Assembly (NCBI RefSeq): GCF_001612765.1
Contig: NZ_BDBB01000007.1
Span: 168,558 to 232,557, forward strand
Length of the DNA: 64,000 bases
Direction of reading: 5' to 3'
Source: Nocardia arthritidis NBRC 100137
Lineage (GTDB): Bacteria > Actinomycetota > Actinomycetes > Mycobacteriales > Mycobacteriaceae
How positions within the stretch are numbered: position 1 is the first letter of the stretch; each line of letters starts with the position of its first letter. The translations under genes were made by a program, and so were the position numbers. Below are positions 8,055 through 17,853 of this stretch, in pieces. The notes under the pieces are model-generated. The model had not been told where the DNA came from. It searched no databases and was given only the letters and a program-made list of their open reading frames with translations.

Positions 8055-8693
8055 ATGAGTGACGCCATGAGCCTCGCCGCCGATCGTGCGGCGGCCGAGG
8101 CCATCGGTTCGGCCACAGAGCCCCGGATCCCGGTCCGTCCCGCCCCGGCCCACCGAGCCGCGGCGGCGCTGTTCGACACCGCGATCGGCTGCTGCGCGAT
8201 CGCGTGGAGCGGCGCGGGCGTGATCCGATTCCAGCTCCCGGAAGCGAGCCCGGCGGCCACCCGGGCGCGCATCACCCGCGCGCACGCGGGCGAGAAGCTT
8301 CACGAAGAGCCACCCACCGGCGCGATGGCCGAGGCCATCGCGGGTATCCGCGCCCACCTCGCGGGCGAACTCGACGACCTGCGTTGGATCGCGGTGGACA
8401 CCAGCGGGATTCCGGAGTTCCACCGCGCCGTCTACGCCGTCACGCGCGCCATCGACCCCGGTCGCACCCTCAGCTACGGCCAGGTCGCCGACCGCGTCGG
8501 CGCGCCCGGCGGCGCCCAGGCGGTCGGGCAGGCATTGGGCCGCAACCCGATTCCCCTGATCATCCCGTGCCACCGCGTACTCGCCGCCGACCACGCCCTG
8601 CACGGCTTCTCCGCCCCCGGCGGCATCGACACCAAGCAGCGCCTGCTGACCATCGAGCGCACACCAGGATTCGGCGAACCCACGTTGTTCTGA
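8055..8693 (+). CDS. ogt: Methylated-DNA--protein-cysteine methyltransferase
   Basis: A 212-residue suicide DNA repair enzyme that removes alkyl groups from O6-alkylguanine. The catalytic motif PCHRVL gives the acceptor Cys172. The upstream segment LSYGQVADRVGAPGGAQAVGQALGRNP is the DNA-recognition helix and arginine-finger region of the family. The N-terminal ~90 residues form the Ada/Ogt ribonuclease-H-like half. The ATG at 8055 follows an AT-richer stretch (7990-8040) that could hold the promoter; a second in-frame ATG at 8067 is an alternative. It is about 20-40 residues longer at the N-terminus than many Ogt proteins. It stands alone, not near ada or alkA. Confidence 0.93.
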   Translation: MSDAMSLAADRAAAEAIGSATEPRIPVRPAPAHRAAAALFDTAIGCCAIAWSGAGVIRFQLPEASPAATRARITRAHAGEKLHEEPPTGAMAEAIAGIRAHLAGELDDLRWIAVDTSGIPEFHRAVYAVTRAIDPGRTLSYGQVADRVGAPGGAQAVGQALGRNPIPLIIPCHRVLAADHALHGFSAPGGIDTKQRLLTIERTPGFGEPTLF

Positions 8694-8829
8694 GCAACCC
8701 AGCCGCCGCTGTTCCAGCCGCTCGAAGTCCCGCGGATCCCACGCTCCGATGAATTCGTGGAACTCGCTTCGTCCGTATGAGCGAAGCATCGACGGAACTC
8801 GCCCCGCAGGGAATGAAAGTGAGCAAACC

Positions 8830-9666
8830 ATGGAGACTGCGACCTCGGCCGACGGCACCGTGATCGCGTTCGACCGGCACGTCGGCGGCGACAACGGCGT
8901 CGTGATCCTGATCGGCGGCGCCTTCGGTTTCCGCAGATTCCCCAAGATGGTCCAGTTGGCCGCGGCACTCGCCGAGCAGCACCGCCTGACCGTGATCAAC
9001 TATGACCGACGTGGCCGCGGCGACAGCACGGACTCGCCCGGCGTCTACGAGGTCGACCGGGAGATCGATGACATCGCCGCGTTGGTCGAGGCGGCGGGTG
9101 GTACGGCGGCGTTGTTCGGCTGGTCCTCGGGCGCCACGCTCGCGCTACGAGCCGCCGAGTCCGGTCGGGTGAAGGGCCTCACAAAGGTTGTCGCATTCGA
9201 GCCGCCTTTCGTGGTCGACCGCGAGGGGTTCGTGCCGCAGGCCGACCTGGAAATGCGCCTGCGCGAACTGATCGCCGCCGACCGACGCGGGGACACCGTG
9301 CGGTTCTACATGACCAAGGCTATGGGAATGCCGCGTGTCATGGTGGCGGCCATGCGCCTCACCCCCTTCTGGAAGGGCCTGCGCGCCACCGCACCGTCCA
9401 CCGCGCACGACTGGGCGGTGATGCGCGAGTTCATGCGCGGTGAGCCGCTGCGGACCGAGGACTGGTCCCGGGTCGGCGTTCCCACCCTGGTCATTGCAGG
9501 CGGCAAGAGCAACGCGTTGCTCCGCAAGGGAGCCCGCGCCATAGCCGCGGTACTTCCCGACGCCGTATTCCAGGAGATTCCCCGGCTCAGCCACAACCCG
9601 GACATCAAGCTACTCGCCCCCGTCGCCGGTTCGTTCCTCACCGGCGTCGAGCAGCACGCCGAGTAG
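8830..9666 (+). CDS. Alpha/beta-fold hydrolase
   Basis: A 278-residue alpha/beta hydrolase. The nucleophile elbow GWSSG gives Ser99. The oxyanion-region segment LIGGAFG precedes YDRRGRGDS, a common motif in this superfamily. The likely catalytic His is in LSHNPD near residue 260. The acid residue is not obvious: the usual position after the sixth strand reads VIAGGKSNALL with no aspartate, so it may come from elsewhere. The start at ATG 8830 fits the beginning of the fold; upstream in-frame codons exist. The substrate cannot be inferred. It is 8 bp from the convergent lipoprotein gene. Confidence 0.85.
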   Translation: METATSADGTVIAFDRHVGGDNGVVILIGGAFGFRRFPKMVQLAAALAEQHRLTVINYDRRGRGDSTDSPGVYEVDREIDDIAALVEAAGGTAALFGWSSGATLALRAAESGRVKGLTKVVAFEPPFVVDREGFVPQADLEMRLRELIAADRRGDTVRFYMTKAMGMPRVMVAAMRLTPFWKGLRATAPSTAHDWAVMREFMRGEPLRTEDWSRVGVPTLVIAGGKSNALLRKGARAIAAVLPDAVFQEIPRLSHNPDIKLLAPVAGSFLTGVEQHAE

Positions 9667-9674
9667 CGGGCGGC

Positions 9675-9959
9675 TCAGTCGATGGGGTGCGCACGGAAGA
9701 AGTCGCAGGCATCCCCGGTGATGTAGCCGTCCGCGCAGCCGAAGTATGTCTGAATGCAGCTGTTCGTCGAGCAGCCGAGCTCGATCAGCTTCTGCCGAAT
9801 CCGGGCGTTGCGTTCCTGAGACGTCTCGGTCTTCGGCGCGACCGTCGCCGAGGGACGCACCGAACTGGTGACCGGTCGCGGCTGCCCGTCCGAACACCCG
9901 GCGACCAGGACCATTCCGGCCGCCGTCGCGCAGATCACCGCGACCGCTCGCGAGGTCAT
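9675..9959 (-). CDS. Small cysteine-rich lipoprotein
   Basis: A 94-residue predicted lipoprotein. The N-terminal signal (about residues 2-20) ends in the lipobox LVAGC, so the mature protein should start at the lipidated cysteine. A Thr/Pro/Ser linker follows, then a ~45-residue domain with four more cysteines (GCSTNSC, FGC, DAC), suggesting two disulfides. Its ATG overlaps the stop of the LuxR-type regulator by 4 nt (ATGA), so it is the second gene of that operon. I do not recognise the family. An envelope-located partner or sensor for the upstream regulator is a reasonable inference. Confidence 0.8.
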   Translation of the reverse strand: MTSRAVAVICATAAGMVLVAGCSDGQPRPVTSSVRPSATVAPKTETSQERNARIRQKLIELGCSTNSCIQTYFGCADGYITGDACDFFRAHPID

Positions 9960-12562
9960 CCTCCGCTCCCGGACTCGCCGCGCATCAACGCTCCGAGCGA
10001 CTCGCGGTCGGTGACGTCCATCTTGATGCAGGCCCGGTAGAGGTGGCCCTCCACGGTCCGCACCGAGACTGTGAGCCGGTCGGCGATCTGCCGGTTGGAC
10101 AGGCCCGCGGCGACGAGGTTCGCGATCTCGCGTTCCCGCGCCGTCAACGGCAAGGGCTGCGCGGCCTGCCGCAACGCCGGGGTGCTCGCTCCGCCGCAAG
10201 CGGCGGCGATCCGGTTGGCCGTGGCGGCGGACTCCAGCAACCTGCGCCGATCCCCGGATCGCTCGTGTGCCGACGCGGCCTGCGCAGCGGCGTCGGCGGC
10301 CGACAGCAGCACGCCGAGGCGCTCGAATTCGGCTGCCGCCGCGTCCAGCCCGGGTCCGTCGTGGGCGGCGAGCGCCACCGCGTGCCGCGCCTGCGTCTGC
10401 ACCAGCCGCCCTTCCACCCGGACGGCCAGCTCCGCCAGTCGCCCGGACACCGAATGGTCGCCGAAGCGGGCCGCGGCATGCAGGGCCATGGCCTCGATCG
10501 CGTGCTGATGTGAGCGCGCGGCCGCGTCGGCGGCGCCCACCGCGATCCGGATGGCCGGGGTCATGGTTCCTTCGGCGGCGGCCAGCCAAGCGCGGGCCAC
10601 TTCCAGCTGCGGTTCGTACACCGCGCTGTGCCTGCCGCCCCGTGCGGTGGCGTGCGCGATCGACTCGGCGGCCTCGCCGGCGCGCCCGAGCGCCGAGTAC
10701 GCCTCCGCCAGACGGATTCTCGCGGGAAACATCCAGGCGGCCGCGCCCTCTGCGGCCAGTGCGGCCAGCGCCTGCTCCAGATTCTCGATACCGTCCAGGA
10801 ACTTGCCCTGCGCCACATCGACGGTGCCCTGCAGGATCTTCGACATGCCCCAGGCCAGGTACTGGCCCGGCGAGGAGTAGCCGACGAACGCACCGGCGCG
10901 GCGTCGCGCGGCCTCCAGATCGCCGGTGAAGGTCAGGGCGAGCACCTCGGCGTGCGTGGACATGAAGCGGTTGAGCCCGTCGATGTGCTCTTCGACCTCG
11001 TGCCCGCGGGCCGCGTACTGCCTGGCCGCCTCCCCCTTGCCCATCAACGCCAGTGCCAGGCCGCCGCCGAACGACGCCCACCACACCGCCCACGGCGGTG
11101 CGCCATCGGCGGACATCACCGTTTCCGCCTCGGCGATCGCGTCGTCGACCCGGTTCTCGTTGACCAGGCTCGCGGACGCCAGACCGGTGAAGATGGCCGC
11201 GATCTTCGGATGCCGCACCTTTCCGCGCACCAACGTCAGCACCTCGTCGGCCCGATCGGCATCGCCCATGGCCCACAACAGGTTCGCCACCCGGGTGCTG
11301 CCCCAGCGTGCCAGCTGCACCTCGTCGAGCTGGTCGGGGTCGAAGCTGGCCAGGGTGCGCTCGGCCTCGATCCGGTGTCCCTGCCAGAGCAGGGCCCGCG
11401 CCAGCAAGTCGGCGGCCTCCACGCCGCCGCGCCGCTCCACCGCGGCGCGGGCGAAGCGCTCGCCCAGCGGCAGATTCGCCAATCCGATGGCGTCGGCAGC
11501 GGCCGCCTCGAACAATTCCAGATCCGCGGATTTGTCACTGTCCAGCGCCAATTCGGCCAGCCGGATACGGTCGGCGGCGGAATTGATCCGGCGCTCCTTC
11601 AGCGACGAATACAACCTGCCGCGCAGCCGCCGCGCCGAGGCGATGCCCAGCCTGCGCCGGATCACCTCGCCGAACAGCGGGTGGTTGTAGCGGACGATCA
11701 GATCCCGGGGATTCTCCACGACCCGGATCACCCCGCGGGTTTCGGCGGCTTCCACCGCGTCCTCGCCCGCCAATTCGGCGAGGACGTCCAGATCGATCGG
11801 CTCACAGAAGGTCAGCAGTTCCAGCACCCGCAGTACCGGCTCGGGCAGTTGCTCCACCCGATCCTCCAGCAGCGCGGCCAGCTCCGAGGTCACCGCGGCG
11901 CGGCCGCGCAACTGCCACACCCCGTTGACCTGACGCAGCGTGCCGGCCTCCAACGCTCCCTCGACCAAATGCCGCAGGAACAACGCGTTTCCGGCGGAGG
12001 ACTCCCACATCAGATTGGCGGTGAAGCCCTCGAGCTGCCCGCCGAGCATCGACTCCACCAGCTCCACGCTCTGGCGCTGGGTGAACGGGCGTAGGTCGAT
12101 GCGCGTCAGGTGGCCGTCTTTCCACAGCGAGGTGACCGCGTCCGGCACCGGGACGCCGCTGCGCACGGTCACCACGATGTGCGCGGCCTTGTCGATGGCC
12201 AGCTGGAGCAACAAGGTGGCGGAGAGCTGATCGAGCAGATGCGCGTCGTCCACGCCGATCACGGTGTCCCCGTCGGCGAGCAACGCCTCGCGCGCCGCCG
12301 ACATGAAGGTGACCGGATCGTGCGCCGTGTAGACGCCGACCATGTGCGCGAAGACCCCCAGGGGAATGCTGCGCGCCGATTCGGTGCCCGCAACCCAGCG
12401 AACATTGCCGCCGATCGCGGAGGTGGCATGCCTGGCCAGGGTGGTCTTGCCCACACCCGCGTCGCCGGTCAGCACCACACCGACGTGCTCCGAACCGGTC
12501 AGCGCCGCGCGGATCGCCTCGAATTCGCTTTCGCGCTCGATCATCGGCCAGTTCCGAGCCAT
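9956..12562 (-). CDS. Large ATP-binding LuxR-family regulator (LAL type)
   Basis: An 868-residue regulator of the LAL/MalT-like class. It begins with an AAA ATPase module: Walker A GDAGVGKTT near residue 33 and Walker B VIGVDDAHLL near residue 100. A long alpha-helical, TPR-like middle follows (about residues 300-780, many Ala/Leu/Arg repeats). The C-terminus is a LuxR helix-turn-helix, LTAREREIANLVAAGLSNRQ followed by IADRLTVSVRTVEGHL. Such proteins bind a small inducer through the helical region and activate transcription with ATP. The target is unknown; the overlapping lipoprotein gene is its only operon partner. The length is typical of the family (800-1000 aa). Confidence 0.9.
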   Translation of the reverse strand: MARNWPMIERESEFEAIRAALTGSEHVGVVLTGDAGVGKTTLARHATSAIGGNVRWVAGTESARSIPLGVFAHMVGVYTAHDPVTFMSAAREALLADGDTVIGVDDAHLLDQLSATLLLQLAIDKAAHIVVTVRSGVPVPDAVTSLWKDGHLTRIDLRPFTQRQSVELVESMLGGQLEGFTANLMWESSAGNALFLRHLVEGALEAGTLRQVNGVWQLRGRAAVTSELAALLEDRVEQLPEPVLRVLELLTFCEPIDLDVLAELAGEDAVEAAETRGVIRVVENPRDLIVRYNHPLFGEVIRRRLGIASARRLRGRLYSSLKERRINSAADRIRLAELALDSDKSADLELFEAAAADAIGLANLPLGERFARAAVERRGGVEAADLLARALLWQGHRIEAERTLASFDPDQLDEVQLARWGSTRVANLLWAMGDADRADEVLTLVRGKVRHPKIAAIFTGLASASLVNENRVDDAIAEAETVMSADGAPPWAVWWASFGGGLALALMGKGEAARQYAARGHEVEEHIDGLNRFMSTHAEVLALTFTGDLEAARRRAGAFVGYSSPGQYLAWGMSKILQGTVDVAQGKFLDGIENLEQALAALAAEGAAAWMFPARIRLAEAYSALGRAGEAAESIAHATARGGRHSAVYEPQLEVARAWLAAAEGTMTPAIRIAVGAADAAARSHQHAIEAMALHAAARFGDHSVSGRLAELAVRVEGRLVQTQARHAVALAAHDGPGLDAAAAEFERLGVLLSAADAAAQAASAHERSGDRRRLLESAATANRIAAACGGASTPALRQAAQPLPLTAREREIANLVAAGLSNRQIADRLTVSVRTVEGHLYRACIKMDVTDRESLGALMRGESGSGG

Positions 12563-12678
12563 GCTCTAACTGTAGTTCTTCACCGATCATGATCGAAGCC
12601 GGGCGAGCACGATAGATGGGGTGAATTTCTGGTGATCTCGCCGAATTTCCGCTGGACCACGCGGAATTCGAACAGGTT

Positions 12679-14013
<1,335 letters not shown>

Positions 14014-14250
14014 CTACCTGCCGTACTGAGGCGGTGGCCGGAAGCACAGTCTAGCCGACCCGTCCGCGGCGGCGTCGAAGCGGATCTCGTCGTAGGCTCG
14101 ACACCCGTGTGGTCACAGCCGGGCAGGGCTATGGTTGCACGGCACGCCGAGCGGAAAGCGCGGCGTGCACGGGCGAGCCGCAGCTTGGTTCGGCCGCGAT
14201 GGCGAGGGGCCCGACGGTGTCGGCTCGAACCGAGGAGGGTGTACGGCGGC

Positions 14251-14910
14251 TTGAGTACCCATGTTCTCCGCTGCGACGGCGCCCCCGTACCCATCGCCCT
14301 CGCGGCGCTGCCGACCACCCAGACAGCCGCCGTCCCCGATCCCGCGGTGATCGATGAGCTGCTTCCCGTACTGGCCGCCGACAGCCTCCCGCGCCTGATC
14401 GTGCTGGGTGAGGACCCCGCGCTGGCCGCGGTGCTCACCCATCTGATGCGCACCGAGCGCTTGCACGTGGAGATCGGATACGTGCCGGTCGAGAAGACCT
14501 ACGGTTCCCGTGCCTACCAGACCGGCACCGGCAACGCCGCCGCCAAACGCGCCATCGACGGCCGCGCGGTCGAGACGCCGCTGGTTCGCGACGACACCGG
14601 CAAGGTGCTCGTGGGCCGGGCGGTGATCGCGGGTATCGGCGGCGAGAAGCTGGAGGGCGAAGCCTATGTCGACGACACGCTGCTGTTCTCCGGACAGGTA
14701 ACCGCCATGCTCGTCTCGCCGTGCCTCGAACCGCCCGGTGTGCGGGCCACCGTGCGCAAACGCTTCCGCAAGCGGAGCTGGGTTGAGGGGCGGGCCGCGC
14801 AGCTCGGCACGCCCGGCGCGATCGTGACCAGGGACGGCGTCCGCGCCGATCGCCCGGTGCCGCGCTCGACTTTCTACCGCCACCACGAATCCTGGCTGCT
14901 GGTGCGATGA
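14251..14910 (+). CDS. Conserved actinobacterial hypothetical protein (Rv0358-like)
   Basis: A protein of about 219 residues if the TTG at 14251 is used; GAGGAGGG (14232-14239) lies 11 nt before it and M. tuberculosis Rv0358 is similar in length (215 aa). An in-frame GTG at 14239 overlaps that ribosome site and is less likely. The body is a mixed alpha/beta domain (PRLIVLGEDPALAAVLTHLMR; IGYVPVEKTYGSRAY) reminiscent of nucleotide- or lipid-kinase-like folds, with a basic C-terminal third (RATVRKRFRKRSW). The stop overlaps the next start as ATGA, so it is coupled to the M50 peptidase. The function is not established. Confidence 0.8.
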   Translation: MSTHVLRCDGAPVPIALAALPTTQTAAVPDPAVIDELLPVLAADSLPRLIVLGEDPALAAVLTHLMRTERLHVEIGYVPVEKTYGSRAYQTGTGNAAAKRAIDGRAVETPLVRDDTGKVLVGRAVIAGIGGEKLEGEAYVDDTLLFSGQVTAMLVSPCLEPPGVRATVRKRFRKRSWVEGRAAQLGTPGAIVTRDGVRADRPVPRSTFYRHHESWLLVR

Positions 14911-15689
14911 ACGCCCAGTTCCCGATCGGCCGCAGGTCGCGCGCGGTCCGGCCGAGCCCGGTGTTCCTGCTCGTGATCGCTGCGACCGCGGTGGGCGGCG
15001 CGCTGGCCTGGGACGCCGCCCTCGACTCCACCCGAGCCAAGGCCGGGGTCTTCGTCCTCGTAGTGTCCGGCTGGGTGGTATCGCTGTGCCTGCACGAGTT
15101 CGCGCACGCCTACACCGCTTGGCGCGCGGGCGACCGCGAGGTCGAGTTGCGCGGCTATCTGACGCTCAACCCACTGAAGTACAGCCATCCCATGCTGTCG
15201 ATCGTGCTGCCGATGGTGTTCATCGCGCTCGGCGGGATCGGCTTGCCGGGCGGCGCCGTCTACGTGCACACGCACAATGTCGCGCCGCGCACGCAGCGGA
15301 TCATCAGTGGCGCCGGGCCCGCCGTGAACGCGCTGTGCGCGGTGCTGCTCCTGGTGGCCGTCCGGATCTGGGGCAGCTCCAGCAGCCATCCCGCGTTCTG
15401 GTTCGGCGTGAGTTTCCTTGCGTTCCTGCAGATCACGGCGGCGCTGCTGAACCTGATCCCGCTGCCCGGACTGGACGGCTACGGCATCGTCGAGCCGTCG
15501 CTGAGCTACCAGACCAGACGCTCGCTCGATCAGTTCAAGCCGTTCGGCATGCTGATCCTGTTCGCGCTGCTGTTCACCCCCGCCATCAACCAGGTGTTCT
15601 TCGACGCGGTGTACGCGCTGTTCGAACTGTCCGGCGTCCCGTCGAATTGGTCGCGCTACGGCGGCTACCTGACCCGATTCTGGACCTGA
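14907..15689 (+). CDS. Site-2-protease-type (M50) zinc metallopeptidase (Rv0359-like)
   Basis: A 260-residue integral membrane peptidase. The zinc motif HEFAH is at residues 63-67 inside a hydrophobic helix, and the third ligand motif LPGLDGYG (Asp near residue 191) lies in a later helix, as in short M50 proteases lacking a PDZ domain. Five or six membrane helices are predicted. Family members cut transmembrane substrates within the membrane. It overlaps the Rv0358-like gene by 4 nt and the pair is conserved in mycobacteria, but the substrate is unknown; it is not next to an anti-sigma factor gene. Confidence 0.88.
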   Translation: MNAQFPIGRRSRAVRPSPVFLLVIAATAVGGALAWDAALDSTRAKAGVFVLVVSGWVVSLCLHEFAHAYTAWRAGDREVELRGYLTLNPLKYSHPMLSIVLPMVFIALGGIGLPGGAVYVHTHNVAPRTQRIISGAGPAVNALCAVLLLVAVRIWGSSSSHPAFWFGVSFLAFLQITAALLNLIPLPGLDGYGIVEPSLSYQTRRSLDQFKPFGMLILFALLFTPAINQVFFDAVYALFELSGVPSNWSRYGGYLTRFWT

Positions 15690-16010
15690 TCGCCTGCGCG
15701 CCCGGCCTGCGGCGCCTGTGCGGCACAGGGCCGCCCGGTCAGGTCGGCCGGACGGCCCCGCTTCTTCGCCCGCTTCCGATCCGCCCCGCCTCTCGGCCAT
15801 CACACCCCTTGGCCGAGAGGTCCTTTCGTCCACGTGCGAAGCGGCCGACCGCGATACCCCTCGACTCGCGGTCACATCGCAAAGCTACGGCGGGACAACG
15901 CACGGAACGCGAGTAGCGGACTACTCGAAGATCGAACTTTCGGCGCGCCGCGCCGGGCACGAACCACGGTGCCCGGCACGAATGTCCGAATACCGCTGAG
16001 TAGTACGGGT
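15690..16010. other. Convergent intergenic region with hairpins, 321 bp
   Basis: It lies between two convergent genes. Two perfect inverted repeats stand out: CGAGTAG-CGGA-CTACTCG (15910-15927) and GCCGGGCAC-8 nt-GTGCCCGGC (15952-15977). Either could terminate transcription from one or both sides, though no T-run follows. No coding frame with a ribosome site was recognised. Confidence 0.5.
15952..15977. terminator. Candidate bidirectional terminator hairpin
   Basis: A perfect 9-bp stem (GCCGGGCAC/GTGCCCGGC) with an 8-nt loop, 34 bp beyond the stop of the FUSC gene on the minus strand and between convergent genes. Actinobacterial terminators often lack the T-run, as here. Confidence 0.5.
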
Positions 16011-17213
16011 TCACACCTCGGGCCGCACGTAGGGATTCCTGACCGTCGGCGGCAGCAGGGCAATCGCCGAGATACGCTGCACGCCGCACACCTGCATCAG
16101 GTCTACCAGGGTGGAACGCACCTGCGCGAAGACGACGTGCGCCGAAAGCCCCGCACCCGCTACCAGTTCCGGGCGCGCGCCCTTCGCGACCGAGCGCAGT
16201 ACCCGGGCCGCTTCGGCGCGGTCGGGCTGCTCACCGGGGTCGGCCAGCATCATCCGGCGCACCACGTCGACGGCTTGGCCGAGGCGCTCCACCTCGTCGA
16301 TCAAGCCGGGGTCGAGGATTTCGTCGTCGCGCACCAGGGTCAGCGAGCGCCGCAACAGGACTCGGGTATTGCGGATGGCGTTGTCCAGCGGGTCCGCCGT
16401 GGCCCTGATGCGTTCGAGACGGTCACGCGAGTTCCAGTACAGCGGCGAGATCCGGCTGATCTCCCTGCCGCCTTCCAAGGTGGCGCGCAAGGAGTCGATC
16501 TGCGGCTGCGTGGCGCGCATCGCCGACAGCGCGTGGTGCAGCTTCTCCGGATCCTGTTCGAGCAGTCCGTCGGCGCAACTGCTGATCGATCTGCCCATCA
16601 CGGCGAGGATGTCCGCGGCGAGCGTCCGCGCTCTGCGCACCGGGTGCAGCGGGATCGCCGCGACCACCAACACCCCGACCAGACCGCCCACCAAGGCGTC
16701 GATCATGCGGGAGAGGCCGCCGCCCGCCGAGGGCGGGAGCAGTGTCGCGACGAGCACGGCGGAGCCGGCCGCCTGCACGGTGATGACCGAGCCGCCGTCC
16801 AGGAACACCGCGGCGGCCATGGCGACCGCGACCACCAGCGCGATCTGCCACACGCCGGTGCCGACGCGGGAGATGAACAGATCGCCGATGCCGATGCCGA
16901 CCGCGACGCCGACCACCAGTTCGACCGAGCGGCGCAGCCGCGCGCCGAAGGAGATGCCCATCGACACCACGGCGGCGGTCGGCGCGAAGAACGGCAGTGC
17001 GTGACCGATCACGTGATGGGCGAGAAACCAGGCCAGCGCGGCGCCCACCGAACACTGGATGATCGGCAGCACCGACCGGCGCAGCCGCGACCAGGAGGTG
17101 CGCAGCCTCGCCATGCTGTTCGCGCGGGCCACGCCGACCCGGGACATCGGGTCGAACGCACCCCTCGCCCGGCCGCCACCCCTGCTCGAATCGCTACGCG
17201 GTAGTCCGATCAC
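16011..17213 (-). CDS. FUSC / aromatic acid exporter family membrane protein
   Basis: A 400-residue protein with an N-terminal block of about six membrane helices (residues ~45-195: LPIIQCSVGAALAWFLAHHV, GVWQIALVVAVAMAAAVFL, LVGGLVGVLVVAAIPL) and a C-terminal cytoplasmic helical domain of about 200 residues rich in Arg and Glu. This half-size layout matches FUSC/ArAE-family proteins, related to exporters of aromatic carboxylic acids. The GTG start at 17213 gives a polar 35-residue leader; an internal ATG at residue 34 is possible. It begins 6 bp after the DUF3151 gene, so the two probably form one transcript. The substrate is unknown. Confidence 0.82.
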   Translation of the reverse strand: MIGLPRSDSSRGGGRARGAFDPMSRVGVARANSMARLRTSWSRLRRSVLPIIQCSVGAALAWFLAHHVIGHALPFFAPTAAVVSMGISFGARLRRSVELVVGVAVGIGIGDLFISRVGTGVWQIALVVAVAMAAAVFLDGGSVITVQAAGSAVLVATLLPPSAGGGLSRMIDALVGGLVGVLVVAAIPLHPVRRARTLAADILAVMGRSISSCADGLLEQDPEKLHHALSAMRATQPQIDSLRATLEGGREISRISPLYWNSRDRLERIRATADPLDNAIRNTRVLLRRSLTLVRDDEILDPGLIDEVERLGQAVDVVRRMMLADPGEQPDRAEAARVLRSVAKGARPELVAGAGLSAHVVFAQVRSTLVDLMQVCGVQRISAIALLPPTVRNPYVRPEV

Positions 17214-17219
17214 TACGAC

Positions 17220-17663
17220 TCAGTCGAGGCCGAGCTCCGCGGCCGCCCGAGGGTCGCAGTCTTCCAGCAGATCGAGGCAGCGCGCGTACTCCTCGGTCTC
17301 GCCGATCAGCTTTGCGGCCCGGGCCAGCGCGCCGACGCTGCGCAGGAAGCCCCGATTGGGCTCGTGGCTCCACGGCACAGGACCGAAGCCCTTCCAGCCG
17401 TTGCGGCGCAGCAGGTCCAGGCCGCGGTGATAGCCGGTGCGGGCGAACGCGTACGCGGCGACGACGTCATGATTGATCGCCTCGTCCTGGGCTTCGCCAC
17501 GGGTCAGCGCCGCCTCGGCGAGGTACGCCCAGGCGATCGAGGCGGCCGGGTGCTCGGCCGCGACCCGCACCGGATCGGCGTTGTCGAGCAGCGCGTCCTC
17601 GGCGTCGGGGATTTCGGGTAGCAGTACCGGTTGCGGTCCGAGCAGGTCACCGAACGAGGTCAT
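17220..17663 (-). CDS. DUF3151 family protein (Rv0360c-like)
   Basis: A 147-residue soluble protein beginning MTSFGDLLGPQPVLLPE, matching the actinobacterial DUF3151 family (Rv0360c, 145 aa). It is all-alpha in appearance, with conserved ASIAWAYLAEAAL, YAFARTGYHRGLDLLRRNGWKG and VPWSHEPNRGFLR segments, a TPR-like pattern. The ATG at 17663 was chosen by match to the family; an ATG three codons earlier (17672) is in frame. The function is unknown. Its position next to the Rv0359-like and Rv0361-like genes repeats the M. tuberculosis order. Confidence 0.88.
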   Translation of the reverse strand: MTSFGDLLGPQPVLLPEIPDAEDALLDNADPVRVAAEHPAASIAWAYLAEAALTRGEAQDEAINHDVVAAYAFARTGYHRGLDLLRRNGWKGFGPVPWSHEPNRGFLRSVGALARAAKLIGETEEYARCLDLLEDCDPRAAAELGLD

Positions 17664-17853
17664 GCGGTTCATTGTGCACCGCACGACGGTTTGCTCGACA
17701 GGCGGCTTCGCCCGTGAGGCGCAGGTCCGAGTACGGACCTCGGTCGGCTCGGCCATCGTTCCGCTGGACGTGGGCTGATGCCGGACCTCGTCGGGCCGCG
17801 ACCATTAGGCTGGCCGTCGAGTTCAAACAGTTCCGCTTTGACGAGGGGTGTGC

